The notes: a model not told the origin generated them from the sequence alone. A DNA stretch of 14,641 nucleotides from Candidatus Hydrogenedentota bacterium (GCA_007130675.1 SLSB01000070.1:1-14641); one strand, 5' to 3'; counted from the stretch's first letter, positions 9,101 to 14,641 are shown. Made by a program: numbers and translations.

Positions 9101-9872
9101 CATCGCGTTGGTGCATAACGCCCGCGAAGCGCTGGGGGACCGCACCGGCGAGATCACCTTGCGGACGGGCAGTATCGAGGCCGATTCGGTGTATTTGGCC
9201 AACACGTACGTTGACGACGCATTGGAGCCGGGTGAGTATCTCTTTCTCGAAATCGCCGACAATGGCCCCGGCATCCTCCCCGACATTTTGCCCAAGGTGT
9301 TTGATCCGTTCTTCTCGACGAAGCCGTCGGGGCGGGGCCTTGGGCTTGCGGCCGTACTGGGAATTGTTCGCGCGCACAAAGGGGCGATCCGATTGGACAG
9401 CCGGCTCGGAATGGGTTCGCGGTTTACCGTATTGTTGCCGACCGTCCCCGGCGAGGACATCAGCGCCGCGCCACCGCCGGAGTCATCACCTGAGGAATTG
9501 GAAGCTTCGGGAATGATTCTGCTTGTGGATGACGAGGAACCGGTTCTGAAGGTTGGCGAAGCGTTGCTCAAACGCATTGGATTCGGCGTGTTGAAGGCGC
9601 GTGACGGCATCGAGGCCCTTGATGTGTTCGAGCGCTACAGCGACGCTATCGTGTGTGTCGTTCTCGATCTCTCGATGCCGCGGATGGGGGGAGAAGAGAC
9701 GATTGACAAGCTGCGGGAACGGGCGCCTGAGTTGCCCATCCTGGTGGCAAGCGGATACAGCGCACAGGACGTGACGGAGCGTTTCAGCGGCCAGAAACAC
9801 ACGCTCTTCCTGCACAAACCCTACACGAGCGAGCAGCTCCGCGATTCTCTGCGCGCACTCCTGAGCAAATGA
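6156..9872 (+). CDS. Hybrid histidine kinase: REC-PAS-PAS-GAF-PAS-PAS-HisKA-HATPase-REC
   Basis: A 1238-residue cytoplasmic hybrid kinase with a receiver at each end. REC1 (about 32-150) has acidic pair D39/D40, phospho-Asp83 in VVLDYKMPG, Thr111 and Lys133. PAS domains span about 160-290 and 296-415. A GAF-like domain follows (430-592), then two further PAS domains (605-715 and 722-845). The third PAS carries Cys646, Cys656 and Cys659 (the last two as CPDC), a pattern seen in some redox-type PAS domains. HisKA has the H-box AGGIAHDFNNLL with His876; the ATPase domain shows N988, DNGPG (1035-1039), FDPFFSTK and GRGLGL (1059-1064). REC2 (1118-1238) has D1125/D1126, Asp1171 in LDLSMPRMGG, Ser1199 and Lys1221. 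Every key phosphotransfer residue is present. AGGA lies 7 nt before the ATG, which overlaps the upstream kinase stop. There is no DNA-binding, cyclic-di-GMP or other output domain, so it must relay to a partner elsewhere. It ends 27 nt from the convergent pilin unit, with no clear terminator between. Confidence 0.93.
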   Translation: MNPQDKTTALPPEWPEHVTLNPVAFQQLLDKPLRVLLADDEETIVLTSLELFRREGWEGQGAHSAEQAEALLEREEFDVVVLDYKMPGNEELELLHHIAAGFPGLPVIMITGYPSLESAIASVQQKAFDYVTKPLDMGHLLKRAHEAAERYRLRQALLRSEQRYQSLIDDVLEVSQVALMIVDAEHRVAWVNRAMERFFGFQRETVVGEPIDAFISGGFMQVFENPEEFRRVMTVAYSNNVYPEHFECRVTESDDRKERWLEHWSQPIASGLYAGGRIEQYVDITSRKRAEEELRGSRERFRTVADFTHDWEMWLDAFGELLYISPSCRRVTGYSPEEFIENPSLLFAIAHPEDRPLVEQHYREAPNSTESHTLEFRIVAKDGRVRWVSHVCQPVEGADGETLGRRASHRDITDRREAEEELRKREGILEAIGFAAARFLREESWERSIETVLERLGKASGVSRVCVFQNEPREDGGFLMVPRFDWTAPDFRGTLEAPLMQDVPYRAAGLERWEETLARGESICGNVRDLPTSERRLLLQQEIVSILVLPLFAGRQWWGFIGFEESVTERSWPRTEVEALRAAADTLSAAIQREITENALRSKEAFLRHIQEVTLDAVEVIDRDGVIVWHNTLAGEIYGNKIGSKCFENLNRESRCPDCAHIAIQQDGVPRDYECRVVDKRGRSRTMWVRATPMHGPKGDITAIVETSRDITERMRMEEALRESQRRLDLALAGSNLGLWDWDLAENRIYRDERLAAILGYTPDTVQDHRFDPEWPLHPDDLESFRKAWTDHVEGHTASCEFRVRMRCQSKAWRWMLVHGQVCERNPNGNPLRATGTIRDITELVLAEHERKRLLERMRQTHKIESLAALAGGIAHDFNNLLMGIMGNAHLALAELPQDSPVRHHLDEIETVSQRAALLANQMLAYAGHGQLATQRLDLSETLQDMAPLLSACLPRRIRLRYDLREGLPPLLGDDRQLRQLVIALVHNAREALGDRTGEITLRTGSIEADSVYLANTYVDDALEPGEYLFLEIADNGPGILPDILPKVFDPFFSTKPSGRGLGLAAVLGIVRAHKGAIRLDSRLGMGSRFTVLLPTVPGEDISAAPPPESSPEELEASGMILLVDDEEPVLKVGEALLKRIGFGVLKARDGIEALDVFERYSDAIVCVVLDLSMPRMGGEETIDKLRERAPELPILVASGYSAQDVTERFSGQKHTLFLHKPYTSEQLRDSLRALLSK

Positions 9873-9899
9873 GAACAGGCCGGGCGGGCCCTTACCGCT

Positions 9900-10817
9900 T
9901 TATTCGTCATGTTGGGTAGAAATTTCCCATGGAGGTGGTATGATAAGGGGCGTCAAGTCGTTTGGATCGATTGGCTGTTCCACAAGAGAGGCGCGTGAGG
10001 CCCAGAATCCGCTCCATTCGTTGTGCGTTTCAAAATCGACCGTGCCCGATTCAGTCGACCAAATAGTGCGGAGGGCGGCGCGGCATGCTTGACGCACGTG
10101 CGCGTCGGGACTTTGCAAGCCTTCAAGAAGTGCCGGCGTAGAGCGCATTTCTCTGGCGACTGCCAGAGCGCGAGCGGCTGATACCCGCACCTCTGGTTCG
10201 TAATCGACTAAACCGCGCACTAACGTTTCGACAGAATCACTGGAGCCTGTCGCAGCCAGCAACTCCAACGCCACGCCACGATTCCTTGGCGCGACGTCCT
10301 GCGTGCGGCTCTGCAATACCGGTCCAGCGCGTTCTGGATCCATCTCTGCCAGCGTATGCATCACCTCAGGGACGTAACGGTCTGTCAGAAACGGAAGCGA
10401 GGTTTCAAGAAACTGGAATACATCCATGTCTTTGTTCAGGGCAACAAGCCTGTCGCGAGCTGCCGCCACGGCCATGGGATCCTCGGAGTTGAGCGGCGCC
10501 ATAACATCACGCACCAAGGCGCGCTGTTCCGCCGTGAGCCCGGTGCGTTCGCGCAGCTCTTCGCGACGCTGCTCGGCAAGTGGATGAACTTGGTTCAGAT
10601 TGAAATCGGCTACCCTGTCGTTTTCTTCGATGTGCGCAATCTGCGAGACCGGGATCAACATGCTGCCGTTGCCAAACTCGAGTCGAATGCTATTCTCGTT
10701 TACCCGCACCACCTTGCCGTCGAGCGTTGTGCCGTCGTGAAAATGCACCGTGTCAGCCGCCACGACTGCCGCACCAATCATGCACACTGCCACAATTGCC
10801 AGTAGGTTTCGCACCAT
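9900..10817 (-). CDS. Exported HEAT-repeat protein with a small N-terminal beta domain
   Basis: A 305-residue protein of unknown exact role. Residues 1-21 form a signal peptide (MVRNLLAIVAVCMIGAAVVA, then ADTV). Residues 22-65 contain 'HDGTTLDGKVVRVNENSIRL' followed by 'GNGSMLIPVSQIAHIE', an Sm/SH3-like five-strand pattern often seen at the start of secreted proteins in Planctomycetota-like genomes. A Glu/Arg-rich helical linker follows. From about 100 to 255 there are HEAT or PBS-lyase-type repeats (VRVSAARALAVAREM, VRQACRAALRTIW), which usually form protein-binding solenoids. The tail is Pro-rich (LIIPPPWEIS). The start at 10817 is chosen over an ATG at 10832 because GGAGG (10826-10830) sits 8 nt upstream, and the signal peptide then begins correctly. 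It is last in the pilin unit, 40 bp after the large pseudopilin gene, suggesting a periplasmic scaffold for that system (inference). Confidence 0.85.
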   Translation of the reverse strand: MVRNLLAIVAVCMIGAAVVAADTVHFHDGTTLDGKVVRVNENSIRLEFGNGSMLIPVSQIAHIEENDRVADFNLNQVHPLAEQRREELRERTGLTAEQRALVRDVMAPLNSEDPMAVAAARDRLVALNKDMDVFQFLETSLPFLTDRYVPEVMHTLAEMDPERAGPVLQSRTQDVAPRNRGVALELLAATGSSDSVETLVRGLVDYEPEVRVSAARALAVAREMRSTPALLEGLQSPDAHVRQACRAALRTIWSTESGTVDFETHNEWSGFWASRASLVEQPIDPNDLTPLIIPPPWEISTQHDE

Positions 10818-10825
10818 TCCTGCCA

Positions 10826-10830
10826 CCTCC
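10826..10830 (-). promoter_or_regulatory. Strong ribosome binding site fixing the HEAT-protein start
   Basis: GGAGG on the minus strand, 8 nt before the ATG at 10817. It overlaps the upstream in-frame ATG at 10832, which would therefore lack a usable site of its own (only AGGA 3 nt away). Confidence 0.75.
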
Positions 10831-10857
10831 ATTTGTCCTAATGTTTCTTTCTTCGCA

Positions 10858-13095
10858 TCAAATTGGGGCGTTCCGAGCCATCCGGTACACTACCCGGCGA
10901 AACTCGACGCGTGTGGTGTCCTCGACGCGAAGGAACCGGTTGACGCGTTTGTCGTAATACAGCTTGAGTCCCCTGCGCGGAACGCTGAAATCTCTGCCGG
11001 GAACGAGCATCCCAAGATCGGCGGCGACAATAGCGCCGCGGAGGTCCATCTGCCCAAAGGTGTTCGAGTTGTGGCGGCCTTTACTGCGCGTGATGCCGAA
11101 AATGCTGTTGTTCGAATACAGCAACCCGTCGAACCGCCAAGGAGACCGTGTTGTGCGCGACATTTCATCGGCCCACCAGAAATGGCGAAGTTGCTCTTCG
11201 GACATCCAGTAGTTTGCTGGATTGAGATCGTGGATTACGGCGCCGGTCAGGTCGCCGATAATCTCGACGGCCGGATCGAAGTAGCTGATGGCATGCTCGT
11301 CAGTACCCACGTATTCGTAGATGGGCTGCGTGGGGCGGATTCGATAGTACCGAGGGGTATAGCTGGGATCTGCCTGGGCTTTGAGGTTTTCCATGCGGTT
11401 GAACAGCATGAGCTCTGATGTCGTGAAGCTGAACATGCCCTCGTCACCGACCGCCCAGCCAGCATCGACGACCCCGTCGTCAAAATAGCCGATGTCTGTG
11501 GTCGTGCCATCATTACAGTTGACGGTCCTGTGTTCATTGCGCACATCAATGAACCTGCCCTGCCACTTGCCATTATCTCCTCGATTGTTCTTCCCTCGAT
11601 TCGTAAGATAGTCGCCCATGAGAATGCTGCCGCCCGAGGTGAGCGCCAAGCCGTTTTCTCTACCGTCTTCCGCTACGCCGAACTCACCCGGAGCGTCGGC
11701 GTAGGTCACGTCGCCGATGACATACGTGTTGCCGCGCACCAGCATTTGGCCCCAGCCTTTGACAGGACCCTTGATGATCAGGTCGCCGTTGATGGCGACG
11801 GTATGATCGATGACTATCGGATCATGCTCGGTGCCGACCAAGATGAGGTTTCCGTCGTAATACCCATTATTTGCGAGCGAGGCCAGGGCGCCGTTGGAAG
11901 CCGTTGGCAAACTATTGCCCCCACCATATACGCTTCCTGTAGGCACGCCGTACGCCACTCCGCCTGTGATAGAACCGCCGATCTCGCTAGGGTCAAGTTC
12001 AAAACTTATGGAGCCGTTTGCGGAATTCATCACGGTCGCAAATTCCTGATCGTCGACGATACGATTATTGTTATCGTCGGGGAACGGCGCGGGAAAACTC
12101 TCGGGAAGGTTCCCGTCGGTCATCAGGTCAGGATCCGTCGGGTAGTCCATATAGAGGTTGGCAAACTGATCGAGAATACCATCCTCGCACGCGCCCGCGT
12201 TTTGAAAGCTTGCCACGGCAAGCTCGCCGGTATTGTCCTGCAACAGCTTTCCGTTTGCGCTACTGAACTGGTACCCGCGGAAGGTCGAGTTTGCCAACGC
12301 CGCCGCAGGGAGGTTTGCGCCGGTTTCCCTGTATACCCTCCCGCGCGTATAGACGCTTCCAGCCACACGCGAATGAGCGCCGTCGTTCCCCGTTGGCCTC
12401 ACCATTAGAGATTCCAGCGAGGCAATCTTGATGCGGTCAAAAGTGCCGTACTTTTCCGGATCCGTGTTTAAGTGCATATCAAGGGAAAGAAACTCCGCGT
12501 GGCATAGAATACAGTTGATGTTGTTTGCCAAGACCGCGTATTCGAACCCGTGAAACAACGCGCCCCCGACACGTACCGTCTGGGTGGCGGTCCGCGACCG
12601 TCCTTGAAAGGTGGCCGTGCTCCAGATGCGCAGATCCGAGCCAGTAATATCATCGGTTCTGCTTACCAGAACGCTGGTCAGCATGGCGCCGCCGTCCAAA
12701 GCGATTGGGTCACTCGCGGAGACAACCTCAACCGGGGCATTAATTTCGAAGACACCGTTTCCGTTACGGTCAAACTCGCCCTCATCTTGAATGCCGTTGA
12801 AATTGAGATCTTCGTTATTGGGCACAAAACCATCCAGAAACACCCGGTACGAGGCGAGATTACCGGTGGTATTGCCGTTGCCGATAATGTACTGGTTCCA
12901 GAGTTGCTCGATCGCGAGGTCGATACCCGCCTGGCAGGCCTCGGAAAGCTTCACCTCGCCCACGGCGTGGTCGGTGTTTATCCTTATACTATGGACGCGG
13001 GTCACGATGATGGTAAGAGCCCCCAGGATCACGATGGCGGCAAAAAGCGCCAGAATCAGGGCCATGCCAGCGTTTGGTCGGCGTTCTCTTCTCAT
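10858..13095 (-). CDS. PilX/GspK-like large minor pseudopilin with EF-hand loops and a CxxCH motif
   Basis: A 745-residue protein with a class III prepilin-like N-terminus: RRERRPNAG, then MALILALFAAIVILGALTII as the hydrophobic helix. As in GspK/PilX proteins, the usual Glu5 after the cleavage Gly is absent. A canonical EF-hand loop sits at 96-107 (D96, N98, N100, D104, E107), partly repeated at 109-117, and a second at 340-351 (D340, N342, N344, I346, D348, E351). Residues 195-199 read CILCH, a perfect CxxCH heme-c attachment motif, in the exported part of the protein; Met207 and His208 follow. Gly-rich regions (about 370-500 and 610-700; NGDLIIKGPVKGWGQMLVRG, YVIGDV) look like a beta-helix. 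It is more than twice the size of typical GspK. The ATG at 13095 is preferred to a GTG at 13119 because GGAGGG lies 6 nt upstream and the leader then has the right length. Probably sits at the tip of a pilus or pseudopilus (inference). Confidence 0.88.
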   Translation of the reverse strand: MRRERRPNAGMALILALFAAIVILGALTIIVTRVHSIRINTDHAVGEVKLSEACQAGIDLAIEQLWNQYIIGNGNTTGNLASYRVFLDGFVPNNEDLNFNGIQDEGEFDRNGNGVFEINAPVEVVSASDPIALDGGAMLTSVLVSRTDDITGSDLRIWSTATFQGRSRTATQTVRVGGALFHGFEYAVLANNINCILCHAEFLSLDMHLNTDPEKYGTFDRIKIASLESLMVRPTGNDGAHSRVAGSVYTRGRVYRETGANLPAAALANSTFRGYQFSSANGKLLQDNTGELAVASFQNAGACEDGILDQFANLYMDYPTDPDLMTDGNLPESFPAPFPDDNNNRIVDDQEFATVMNSANGSISFELDPSEIGGSITGGVAYGVPTGSVYGGGNSLPTASNGALASLANNGYYDGNLILVGTEHDPIVIDHTVAINGDLIIKGPVKGWGQMLVRGNTYVIGDVTYADAPGEFGVAEDGRENGLALTSGGSILMGDYLTNRGKNNRGDNGKWQGRFIDVRNEHRTVNCNDGTTTDIGYFDDGVVDAGWAVGDEGMFSFTTSELMLFNRMENLKAQADPSYTPRYYRIRPTQPIYEYVGTDEHAISYFDPAVEIIGDLTGAVIHDLNPANYWMSEEQLRHFWWADEMSRTTRSPWRFDGLLYSNNSIFGITRSKGRHNSNTFGQMDLRGAIVAADLGMLVPGRDFSVPRRGLKLYYDKRVNRFLRVEDTTRVEFRRVVYRMARNAPI

Positions 13096-13101
13096 GTTTT
13101 G

Positions 13102-13107
13102 CCCTCC
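13102..13107 (-). promoter_or_regulatory. Strong ribosome binding site fixing the large pseudopilin start
   Basis: GGAGGG on the minus strand, 6 nt before the ATG at 13095. The alternative GTG at 13119 has no comparable site and nearly abuts the stop codon of the preceding gene. Confidence 0.75.
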
Positions 13108-13120
13108 ATGGTTGGGCACG

Positions 13121-13714
13121 TCAATTAAGCAAATACACTTGCCCCGTGAGCGTCGCCGTAATAGTCTCCATGCGGCGTGTGCTTGCCTGTTTTTCGGCAG
13201 TGAGCGTTACGGTAATCAGATCGCCATTTCGCGCGAACTGTACATCGGTGATGTTGTTGGCCGCGCCGAGGGGAAAGGTCTCCGTGACGGGATCGATTAC
13301 GCCGTCACCGTTCAGGTCCTGCATCCGGACGACACGCCGCGTCACGTTGCCATCACCGTTGATGTCTCCATTGATATGCCTGAGGTGTATCGGCCTGGAC
13401 CAGTTGAGCCCGGTGTCATCGAGTGGGATTTGAAAGACGATCTCGACAGGACTTAACTGGGCGGGATTCTGGACAATTGCTACCCCCTCGAGCGGCGGAT
13501 TGAGCGAATTGTTGCCTTCTTTGGCCGCGAGCTGGAGCTGCTGGGTCATCAACATCATGGTGTTGCGTAGTTCATCCATTACATCGGCTTTGAGCGCAGC
13601 AGTGTTCATGGACACGATGGAAGAGTCGAGAGCGACATAGGACAAAGCACTGATAACCGCCATGATCGCGATGACAATCATCAGTTCGAGCAATGTGAAC
13701 CCGCGAGTATCCAT
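13121..13714 (-). CDS. Type IV prepilin-like minor pilin (PilW/GspJ-like) with dockerin-like calcium loops
   Basis: A 197-residue prepilin. The 5-residue leader MDTRG is followed by FTLLELMIVIAIMAV, the class III signal for prepilin peptidase (cut after Gly5, N-methylation of Phe6), with Glu at mature position 5. A hydrophobic helix runs to about residue 28, then an amphipathic coil (MDELRNTMMLMTQQLQLAAK). The C-terminal globular part contains two calcium-type loops: DINGDGNVT (D117, N119, D121, N123) and DLNGDGVID (D133, N135, D137, D141), spaced like the pair in a dockerin. The end is beta-rich (DLITVTLTAEKQ, ITATLTGQVYLL), as in GspJ/PilW-type proteins. AGGAG (13724-13728) lies 9 nt before the ATG. 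It is second in the unit, 12 bp after the first pilin and 25 bp before the PilX-like gene, matching the usual V-W-X order of minor pilin genes. The exact subfamily is uncertain. Confidence 0.9.
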   Translation of the reverse strand: MDTRGFTLLELMIVIAIMAVISALSYVALDSSIVSMNTAALKADVMDELRNTMMLMTQQLQLAAKEGNNSLNPPLEGVAIVQNPAQLSPVEIVFQIPLDDTGLNWSRPIHLRHINGDINGDGNVTRRVVRMQDLNGDGVIDPVTETFPLGAANNITDVQFARNGDLITVTLTAEKQASTRRMETITATLTGQVYLLN

Positions 13715-13726
13715 TTCGCCATTCTC

Positions 13727-14140
13727 CTACCTGTCCGTGAGCATCGTGGAAATCGTCTCTTGCAGCGGGCGGCCGTGCAAATCGGTCCATGTAACCGTTA
13801 CCGCGACCTCGAGTGGATTTGCACCATCGTCGGCATAGCTCACCACTATCGACTCGTTGGGGAGGAGCCCCGGACCAGCCATGGTGTCTCCGTCAGGAAA
13901 CACGTCGGTGACAGCATTGGGAAAAGCGCAGGGATTAGCATCGCGCTCGGCACGTATTTGAGCAACCGCTCCCCGCAGAATCTCGGCAGCCGCAGCCCGC
14001 TGATGCTGGGCATCCATGACCACGTAGTACGAAATGAGCCCTTGCGCCACCACGCCCAAAACCACCATGAAGAGAGCCATGGCTATGGCCACCTCGAGCA
14101 AGGTGAATCCCGCGTTAGTTCTTGGAATGGTTCGCAGCAT
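13727..14140 (-). CDS. Type IV prepilin-like minor pilin (PilV/GspI-like)
   Basis: A 137-residue prepilin with leader MLRTIPRTNAG and mature start FTLLEVAIAMALFMVVLGVV, so prepilin peptidase would cut after Gly11 and Glu16 is the conserved mature Glu5. The hydrophobic helix ends near residue 35; a helical stretch (QHQRAAAAEILRGAVAQIRA) and a small beta domain ending in VTVTWTDLHGRPLQETISTM follow, a pattern common to PilV and GspI proteins. The open frame extends upstream to 14302, but that part lacks a pilin leader and a ribosome binding site; GAGGA (14149-14153) lies 8 nt before the ATG at 14140. An in-frame ATG at 14146 is also possible, though only 2 nt from that site. First gene of the unit, downstream of a good promoter at 14361-14390. 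Confidence 0.88.
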   Translation of the reverse strand: MLRTIPRTNAGFTLLEVAIAMALFMVVLGVVAQGLISYYVVMDAQHQRAAAAEILRGAVAQIRAERDANPCAFPNAVTDVFPDGDTMAGPGLLPNESIVVSYADDGANPLEVAVTVTWTDLHGRPLQETISTMLTDR

Positions 14141-14148
14141 ACGCATAA

Positions 14149-14153
14149 TCCTC
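14149..14153 (-). promoter_or_regulatory. Ribosome binding site fixing the first pilin start
   Basis: GAGGA on the minus strand, 8 nt before the ATG at 14140. It shows that the 54 codons of open frame further upstream are probably leader, not protein. Confidence 0.6.
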
Positions 14154-14170
14154 GTATAGGAAAGTGTTAA

Positions 14171-14202
14171 TGATTCCAGTGAAGAAAACCCACATGGAAT
14201 CA
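14171..14202 (-). promoter_or_regulatory. Perfect 8-bp dyad in the pilin leader
   Basis: TGATTCCA (14171-14178) and TGGAATCA (14195-14202) are perfect inverted copies around a 16-nt centre, which itself starts and ends with a short GTG/CAC complement. On the transcript this would be a hairpin ending 17 nt before the GAGGA site, so it could affect translation; as DNA it could be a dimeric regulator site downstream of the promoter. No family match is apparent. Confidence 0.4.
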
Positions 14203-14360
14203 ACAAGAAACGCCGCCGCGCATGGTTAGAAAGTGCCCCAATCAACCCCTGATACCCTGATAATCGGTGCCACTTCTTCCTGGCAGCGCCCCACAAGACC
14301 ATCCAACTGTCGGCTCACAGAGGGAAAATCCCCAGTCCCTGCGCAATAATCCACATGGTG

Positions 14361-14390
14361 AATATACACCACCCTTCTTGGGAATTGCAA
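14361..14390 (-). promoter_or_regulatory. Candidate sigma-70-type promoter of the pilin unit
   Basis: On the minus strand, TTGCAA (14390-14385) and TATATT (14366-14361) are 18 bp apart, matching 4 of 6 and 5 of 6 consensus positions. Transcription would start near 14354, giving a leader of about 214 nt before the ATG at 14140. AT-rich DNA lies just upstream (14416-14467), which could act as an UP element or regulator site. No sigma-54 type GG-N10-GC element was evident. Confidence 0.5.
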
Positions 14391-14415
14391 GTCCAGCAAA
14401 GAGGGGCGCGCAGCT

Positions 14416-14460
14416 AAACCACTATCATATAATGATTTATATCGTACTTCTTTGTGGTTT
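14416..14460. repeat. Nested AT-rich dyad upstream of the pilin promoter
   Basis: AAACCAC (14416-14422) pairs with GTGGTTT (14454-14460). Inside it, ATATAA (14427-14432) pairs with TTATAT (14437-14442) around TGAT. The segment is markedly AT-rich against the GC-rich surroundings. It could be an operator, an UP-like element or part of the galK mRNA end. Confidence 0.5.
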
Positions 14461-14489
14461 TGACTTATGTTTCACGAGTAAGTCAAAAC
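14457..14489. repeat. Perfect 11-bp inverted repeat across the galK stop codon
   Basis: GTTTTGACTTA (14457-14467) and TAAGTCAAAAC (14479-14489) are exact inverted copies around an 11-nt centre. The right arm contains the galK stop codon (14483-14485), and the left arm overlaps the outer arm of the 14416-14460 dyad, so the two structures exclude each other. Its position suits a transcript end, but the T-run is in the 5' arm rather than after the stem, so it is not a canonical intrinsic terminator on either strand; a regulator site is equally possible. Confidence 0.6.
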
Positions 14490-14641
14490 GTGATCGGGGT
14501 GGCTCCATCGGCGGGAGCGGAGATGATGGTTTCACCCTGCAGTCCTGTTTGCGTGGTGTACTCGCGCGCCAGTCGTTCGGCGAATTGCGTGGAGCGGGAT
14601 GCTTCAACAAGGCTCACGGTGCAGCCCCCGAAGCCGGCGCC
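14483..14641 (-). CDS. galK: Galactokinase, C-terminal fragment (cut by the window edge)
   Basis: The last 52 codons and stop of a gene that continues past the right edge. The fragment opens with GAGFGGCTVSLV, the glycine-rich third signature of galactokinase (GHMP kinase superfamily), which helps form the active-site and sugar-binding loops. It continues with a short helix (FAERLAREYTTQTGL) and the family's typical C-terminal strand and 'P-x-x-GA' tail (SAPADGATPITF). Galactokinase phosphorylates galactose at C1 with ATP, the first committed step of the Leloir pathway, in the cytoplasm. Other GHMP members share part of the glycine-rich motif, but the Y-x3-TG and P-x2-GA spacing favours GalK. 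It is co-directional with the pilin unit, ending 343 bp before that unit's first start codon, and has a perfect inverted repeat across its stop. Confidence 0.88.
   Translation of the reverse strand, partial: GAGFGGCTVSLVEASRSTQFAERLAREYTTQTGLQGETIISAPADGATPITF

Noticed and set aside
9873..9899. Terminator between the convergent kinase and HEAT-protein genes
   Set aside because: Only a 4-bp GGCC/GGCC stem can form and there is no T-run on either strand.
11530..12408. 292-codon open frame on the plus strand
   Set aside because: Antisense to the PilX-like gene; no supporting motif.
14141..14302. Upstream extension of the first pilin by 54 codons
   Set aside because: It would bury the prepilin leader far inside the protein, and the ribosome binding site at 14149-14153 fits the start at 14140.

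Overview
The window looks like chromosomal DNA from a GC-rich, free-living, diderm-type bacterium. The evidence is Sec signal peptides, type IV pilin-like proteins, a very large secreted sugar-binding protein and a large multi-PAS hybrid histidine kinase. This mix is common in Planctomycetota, Hydrogenedentota and related lineages, but no marker gene here settles the phylum, so that placement is only an impression. There is no rRNA, tRNA, CRISPR array, transposase or phage gene.

Layout from left to right. (1) Positions 1-181 are intergenic and hold an 86-bp inverted repeat made of two small hairpin arms, typical of dispersed non-coding elements. (2) 182-3502, minus strand: a secreted protein of about 1100 residues with two carbohydrate-binding-like modules and a probable glycosidase-like barrel; one of the modules appears inserted inside the barrel. 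(3) 3503-4185: a 683-bp divergent intergenic region with a perfect 3 x 13-bp tandem repeat, small palindromes, a candidate sigma-70-type promoter and a leader hairpin. (4) 4186-9872, plus strand: two translationally coupled genes (ATGA overlap), a soluble three-PAS histidine kinase followed by a REC-PAS-PAS-GAF-PAS-PAS-HisKA-HATPase-REC hybrid kinase. Together they look like a cytoplasmic phosphorelay whose final output protein lies outside the window. (5) 14140 down to 9900, minus strand, convergent with the kinases: a four-gene unit of two class III (GFTLLE) prepilins, a PilX/GspK-like tip protein, and a secreted HEAT-repeat protein. (6) 14141-14482: a regulatory region with a good promoter for the pilin unit and several overlapping dyads. 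(7) 14483-14641, minus strand: the last 52 codons of galactokinase (galK), which runs off the right edge.

How they may work together: the pilin unit probably builds the tip or minor part of a type IV pilus or type II-secretion-like pseudopilus. Its proteins carry canonical EF-hand/dockerin-like calcium loops, and the large member also has a CxxCH motif normally used to attach heme c. The core pilus or secretion machinery (ATPases, platform, secretin, peptidase) is not present, so these must act with components encoded elsewhere. The kinases could control any of the neighbours, but nothing in the sequence proves a link.

Most promising for novelty: the CxxCH-containing pseudopilin with EF-hand loops, the interrupted-barrel secreted protein, the overlapping palindromes at the galK/pilin boundary, and a marked excess of the in-frame Leu-Glu codon pair CTC-GAG.
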